DNA from: Alteromonas sp. IB21
GTDB taxonomy: Bacteria; Pseudomonadota; Gammaproteobacteria; Enterobacterales; Alteromonadaceae
Direction: 5' to 3'
Assembly: GCF_016405965.1 (NCBI RefSeq)
Contig: NZ_JAEFCD010000005.1
Location: forward strand, 124,001-188,000
DNA length: 64,000 nt
How positions within the stretch are numbered: position 1 is the first letter of the stretch; each line of letters starts with the position of its first letter. Shown here piece by piece: positions 61,739-64,000 of the stretch. Made by a program: the position numbers and the translations under genes. The notes under the pieces were generated by a model. It did not search any database. It was given only the letters and a program-made list of their open reading frames with translations, and was not told the origin of the DNA.

Positions 61739-62272
61739 ATGAAATTTCTTAAAGTTATGTCGTTATTGTTGGTAGCTATATTCCTTGCTTCCGCGCTCTT
61801 TTATGAAAAGATAATCGCGAGCGTGTTATTACCTCAATATATAGATTGGGCGCAGGAAACGGATGAGAAAGGGGTTGAAATTGGTACACCGTTAAATAAA
61901 AAGGAACGGTCATTAGCGGAAAAAATCGGCATCAAACACCCTGAAAAAGTCAGAGTTGTTTATGTTGACGATGTCCCCTATCCTTACGACAATTTTGCCC
62001 TTGAAGTATTCGGCGAGGCGGTTGGACTTATTGGTGAAGGCATCACAAACAATGCACAAGTTTTCGGTTATTCCATTTACGCTCGTAAAGACTTCGAATT
62101 GACCAGGCCAAAATTAGCTCATGAACTAGTGCATGTACTACAAGTTGAAAGAGCGAGCTTAGATAGAGTGGTTACCCAACATTTCTTTGACATGGCGGAG
62201 TATGGTTACGATAAAGCGCCATTAGAAGTGGAAGCGGCAGAAGCTAATAAGACATACGGTGCTGATTGGTAA
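61739..62272 (+). CDS. Membrane-anchored HExxH (minigluzincin-like) protein
   Basis: 177 residues; I do not know the exact family. An N-terminal hydrophobic segment (about 5-25) anchors or exports it. The body is extracytoplasmic by inference. The zinc motif HELVH (about residues 135-139) lies in LAHELVHVLQVERAS, and a downstream Glu in APLEVEAAEANKTYG could be the third ligand, as in the small gluzincin-type peptidases (DUF4157-like). Substrate unknown. The gene stands alone between the helicase and the accessory region. A promoter-containing gap of 236 bases precedes it. Confidence 0.72.
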   Translation: MKFLKVMSLLLVAIFLASALFYEKIIASVLLPQYIDWAQETDEKGVEIGTPLNKKERSLAEKIGIKHPEKVRVVYVDDVPYPYDNFALEVFGEAVGLIGEGITNNAQVFGYSIYARKDFELTRPKLAHELVHVLQVERASLDRVVTQHFFDMAEYGYDKAPLEVEAAEANKTYGADW

Positions 62273-62346
62273 CATAAGCGCGGTGATTCAAAGATAGTGT
62301 GCCTGATCAAACTTGCTTTAATTGAAAGACTACTGATATAAAGCTG

Positions 62347-62445
62347 TTAGTCTGCAATAGACAAGGAGCAGACGGTCAATCCCTGTTCTCTGTGATTGAT
62401 TTGGACACGCATCGCATCGGCAAAACGCTCCGGTGCAGCCGCTAG
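62347..62445 (-). pseudogene. In-frame coding-looking tail after the stop of the next gene
   Basis: Directly after the TAG at 62446-62448, the same frame stays open for 32 codons to a TAA at 62347. The translation begins LAAAPERFADAMRVQI and ends VCSLSIAD, which reads like a normal protein C-terminus. Two explanations fit: a TGG-to-TAG nonsense change truncated the gene (joining as DIPKA-W-LAAAPER), or the TAG is read through. A third is chance. This is inference from codon sense only. Confidence 0.45.
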
Positions 62446-63312
62446 CTAGGCTTTGGGGATATCACGGAAAGTCTCTTCCCCTTCAAAGCTTTCATCCACT
62501 CTGACACGAACCACTTGCCTTACTTGCATATCAATACCTTTAAAAGAGGTAATAATAGTTTTATCTGTATATATTTCGAAAGCGGGATTAGAACGAAAGT
62601 ATAGCAAAATCGAATTATCCCCATCCTCAACATCAAGGTAAGGTATACCTCTAAGCTTTTCCCAAAATGATGACTCGACATAGCAACGATCTACTGAGAA
62701 ACCACCCCTACTACCAAGTGAATCAATGGAATACGCCTTAGCGAAGGCCGTGTTCATTTGAAATTGTGATGGGTTATGTAAAAAATTTTTGTTAAGAAGA
62801 GCCCTTCCAAAATTACTAATGTTATGTTCATCGTGCTGCAGCACGGAGTTACCTGTAAATATTTCTGGCGAATATTGAACCCTTTCCCCTCCAGCAAGAA
62901 CAGTTCGAAAACCATAACCATGCTTCCGCGTATAATCAACGAGATGCGCATGTAAGAAGAAAATATCGCGAAGGTAAAATATGATCTGCACTGCATCAGC
63001 AAGGTCCGTACGATTTAGGTCTATCGTCCTAGCTATACCATCATTTATCACCAGAACCGTTTCGTATGGAATTGGCTCCACCCCAATCAGGTAAGGGTGT
63101 CCAGCCCTCTGATAGATAGCGCTCAGCAGGTTTAATAACCCGCCTTTTTGTAGATTGATTAAATCCCAGTGTCCAAGCTCCAAAGCAGAACCGAAACCGC
63201 AGACATCCATCCAACCAGAAATACAAGGTATTGGCTCAAGCTCTCCTTTCTCAGCTTTCCGCGCCCAAATCAAGGACTCTTGGTATTCTTTTTTATCTAG
63301 AGGCGAAACCAA
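62446..63312 (-). CDS. Unrecognised accessory protein with cyclase-like motif pattern
   Basis: 288 residues; no family recognised with certainty. The pattern GWMDVCGFGSALE (Asp36), LVINDGIARTID (Asp91) and RTVLAGGERVQYSPEIFTG resembles the order of class III nucleotidyl-cyclase domains: first metal Asp, second Asp in a DG turn, then a glycine-rich strand. This is a weak, pattern-level suggestion. No signal peptide or membrane segment. The start is TTG at 63312, supported by AGGAG 5 bases before it and a stop shortly upstream; no ATG is near. The frame seems to continue past its TAG stop. It is followed upstream by an Mrr-like endonuclease gene on the same strand, so a defence role is conceivable but unproven. 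Confidence 0.6.
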   Translation of the reverse strand: MVSPLDKKEYQESLIWARKAEKGELEPIPCISGWMDVCGFGSALELGHWDLINLQKGGLLNLLSAIYQRAGHPYLIGVEPIPYETVLVINDGIARTIDLNRTDLADAVQIIFYLRDIFFLHAHLVDYTRKHGYGFRTVLAGGERVQYSPEIFTGNSVLQHDEHNISNFGRALLNKNFLHNPSQFQMNTAFAKAYSIDSLGSRGGFSVDRCYVESSFWEKLRGIPYLDVEDGDNSILLYFRSNPAFEIYTDKTIITSFKGIDMQVRQVVRVRVDESFEGEETFRDIPKA

Positions 63313-63359
63313 AAATACTCCTACTCACTAGTTATTGAACCTTAAGCCTCAAGCACCGA

Positions 63360-63374
63360 CACAACATTGTTGTG
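63360..63374. repeat. Palindrome between the endonuclease and cyclase-like genes
   Basis: CACAACA-T-TGTTGTG, perfect 7-base arms around one base, in the 86-base gap between the two accessory genes. It may be a regulator site or a hairpin; no further evidence. Confidence 0.4.
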
Positions 63375-63398
63375 CCCGCGGGCTTTGACTCGTTGGCA

Positions 63399-64000
63399 TT
63401 ATCGATTACGGGCCGTGGCAATAGCTTTAGCCATCATCTCTACAGTGGACATTTCGTTATCATTTTTAAACCGAATATCTGGATTAAAGTCTCCATTTTC
63501 GATCATTCTTGCTTCAGCACGATAAATCTTCTCATCCATATGGTTAAGATTAACATTTAGCCAATTGGACAGTTGTTGGAAATTATGAGCTATAAGATCA
63601 CCTTGCTTTTCTTGCAGGTAGGTTTCTAGATTAATTGGATACCTTTTGTTCTCTGCTTCAATCAAAGCTTCATGCGCAGTTTTAAGTAATAACTGACCTG
63701 AATACCTAATTGGGAACTCCCAAAGCTCTTCTCTCAAATCGTAATCCTTCCTTGTTTTCTTACTGTGTGACCAATATTTAATCTCCAGAATCTCTAATCG
63801 TTTTTTAAATGTCTTCATGATGTCTGCTTCAACCAGTTCTTTTGTATCAAGCTTTAGCTCAGTAAAGGTTTTCAATTTTACATTTGTTTTTTCAGCAGCC
63901 TCATAAGCGCCTTTCTGGAATCCGGCCTCAGAAATGATAAAGGCTTTATCTGCGCCAATATCATCAGCAATAGTTCTTAAGCCAAGAACCTGAAGCTTAT
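63399..64000 (-). CDS. Mrr-like restriction endonuclease, C-terminal part (5' end outside window)
   Basis: The frame is open to the right edge of the window, giving at least 200 codons; a TTG inside it at 63875 is not the start. The first part reads LGLRTIADDIGADKAFIIS, then EAGFQKGAYEAAEKTNVKL. This is the pattern of the later strands of the Mrr_cat/PD-(D/E)XK restriction endonuclease domain (AFIIS, GFQ-GA-EAA, N-I-L). The active-site D and E-x-K would lie further upstream, beyond the window. The C-terminal 150 residues are charged, helical and unfamiliar. Mrr-like enzymes cut modified or foreign DNA. It suggests that a restriction or defence locus continues to the right. Confidence 0.75.
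   Translation of the reverse strand, partial: KLQVLGLRTIADDIGADKAFIISEAGFQKGAYEAAEKTNVKLKTFTELKLDTKELVEADIMKTFKKRLEILEIKYWSHSKKTRKDYDLREELWEFPIRYSGQLLLKTAHEALIEAENKRYPINLETYLQEKQGDLIAHNFQQLSNWLNVNLNHMDEKIYRAEARMIENGDFNPDIRFKNDNEMSTVEMMAKAIATARNR

Noticed and set aside
63399-63875. A complete 158-residue gene starting at the TTG at 63875
   Set aside because: The frame stays open to position 64000 and the extra residues match the Mrr-like endonuclease pattern, so this is an internal codon of a larger gene.

Overview
The window looks like a piece of chromosome from a marine gammaproteobacterium of the order Alteromonadales, most likely Alteromonas or a close relative. This rests on recognisable protein families and gene neighbourhoods (fabA facing rmf; rlmKL-glutaredoxin-uup-DUF3466; msrC-proQ-prc; NAD-GDH next to pyrD; mitochondrial-type branched-chain keto acid dehydrogenase; proteins with GlyGly-CTERM-like tails). 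No database search was possible. I found no tRNA, rRNA, CRISPR array or intact insertion sequence.

Layout. 1-2.9 kb: a photolyase/cryptochrome-family gene cut by the window edge, a small basic protein that may be a DNA binder, fabA behind a FabR-like palindrome, and rmf (58 aa). 3.2-15.3 kb (all minus): DUF3466 exported protein, then a tightly overlapping rlmKL-glutaredoxin-uup group, pyrD and the giant NAD-dependent glutamate dehydrogenase. 15.5-22.4 kb: a four-gene minus-strand operon, DUF1302 barrel-like protein - DUF1329 - YCF48/BNR protein - MMPL-type RND permease. It looks like a trans-envelope machine of unknown cargo and is the best candidate here for an under-described system. 22.7-28.5 kb: DUF2835, pepN, an NhaC antiporter and an NSS transporter. 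28.6-32.8 kb: SIMPL protein, msrC, an acidic orphan, proQ, prc. 33.1-38.9 kb: a class V aminotransferase, a likely free-standing small RNA on the plus strand (about 34590-34691), a gamma-carbonic-anhydrase-like protein, tesB, an atypical protein kinase and rlmJ.

39.2-43.0 kb: branched-chain 2-oxoacid dehydrogenase E1alpha-E1beta-E2, without its own E3. 43.6-47.5 kb: a 1322-residue secreted subtilase. 47.6-54.6 kb: rmuC, class I fumarase, pabB, a NudL-type Nudix hydrolase and sdaA. 54.6-59.8 kb: cysB, an orphan histidine kinase followed by a membrane-anchored coiled protein, and a LysR regulator divergent from scoAB with a clear shared operator. 60.2-62.3 kb: a DEAD-box helicase and a small membrane-anchored HExxH protein.

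From about 62.3 kb to the right edge the content changes to what may be an accessory or defence region. It holds a gene with cyclase-like motifs whose frame continues for 32 coding-looking codons past a TAG stop, and the C-terminal part of an Mrr-like restriction endonuclease that runs off the window.

Functionally the core of the window links amino-acid catabolism (GDH, BCKDH, SdaA, CoA transferase, PepN, secreted subtilase) with nucleotide and fatty-acid synthesis, ribosome modification and hibernation, and envelope transport. This suits a heterotroph that lives on protein-rich organic matter.
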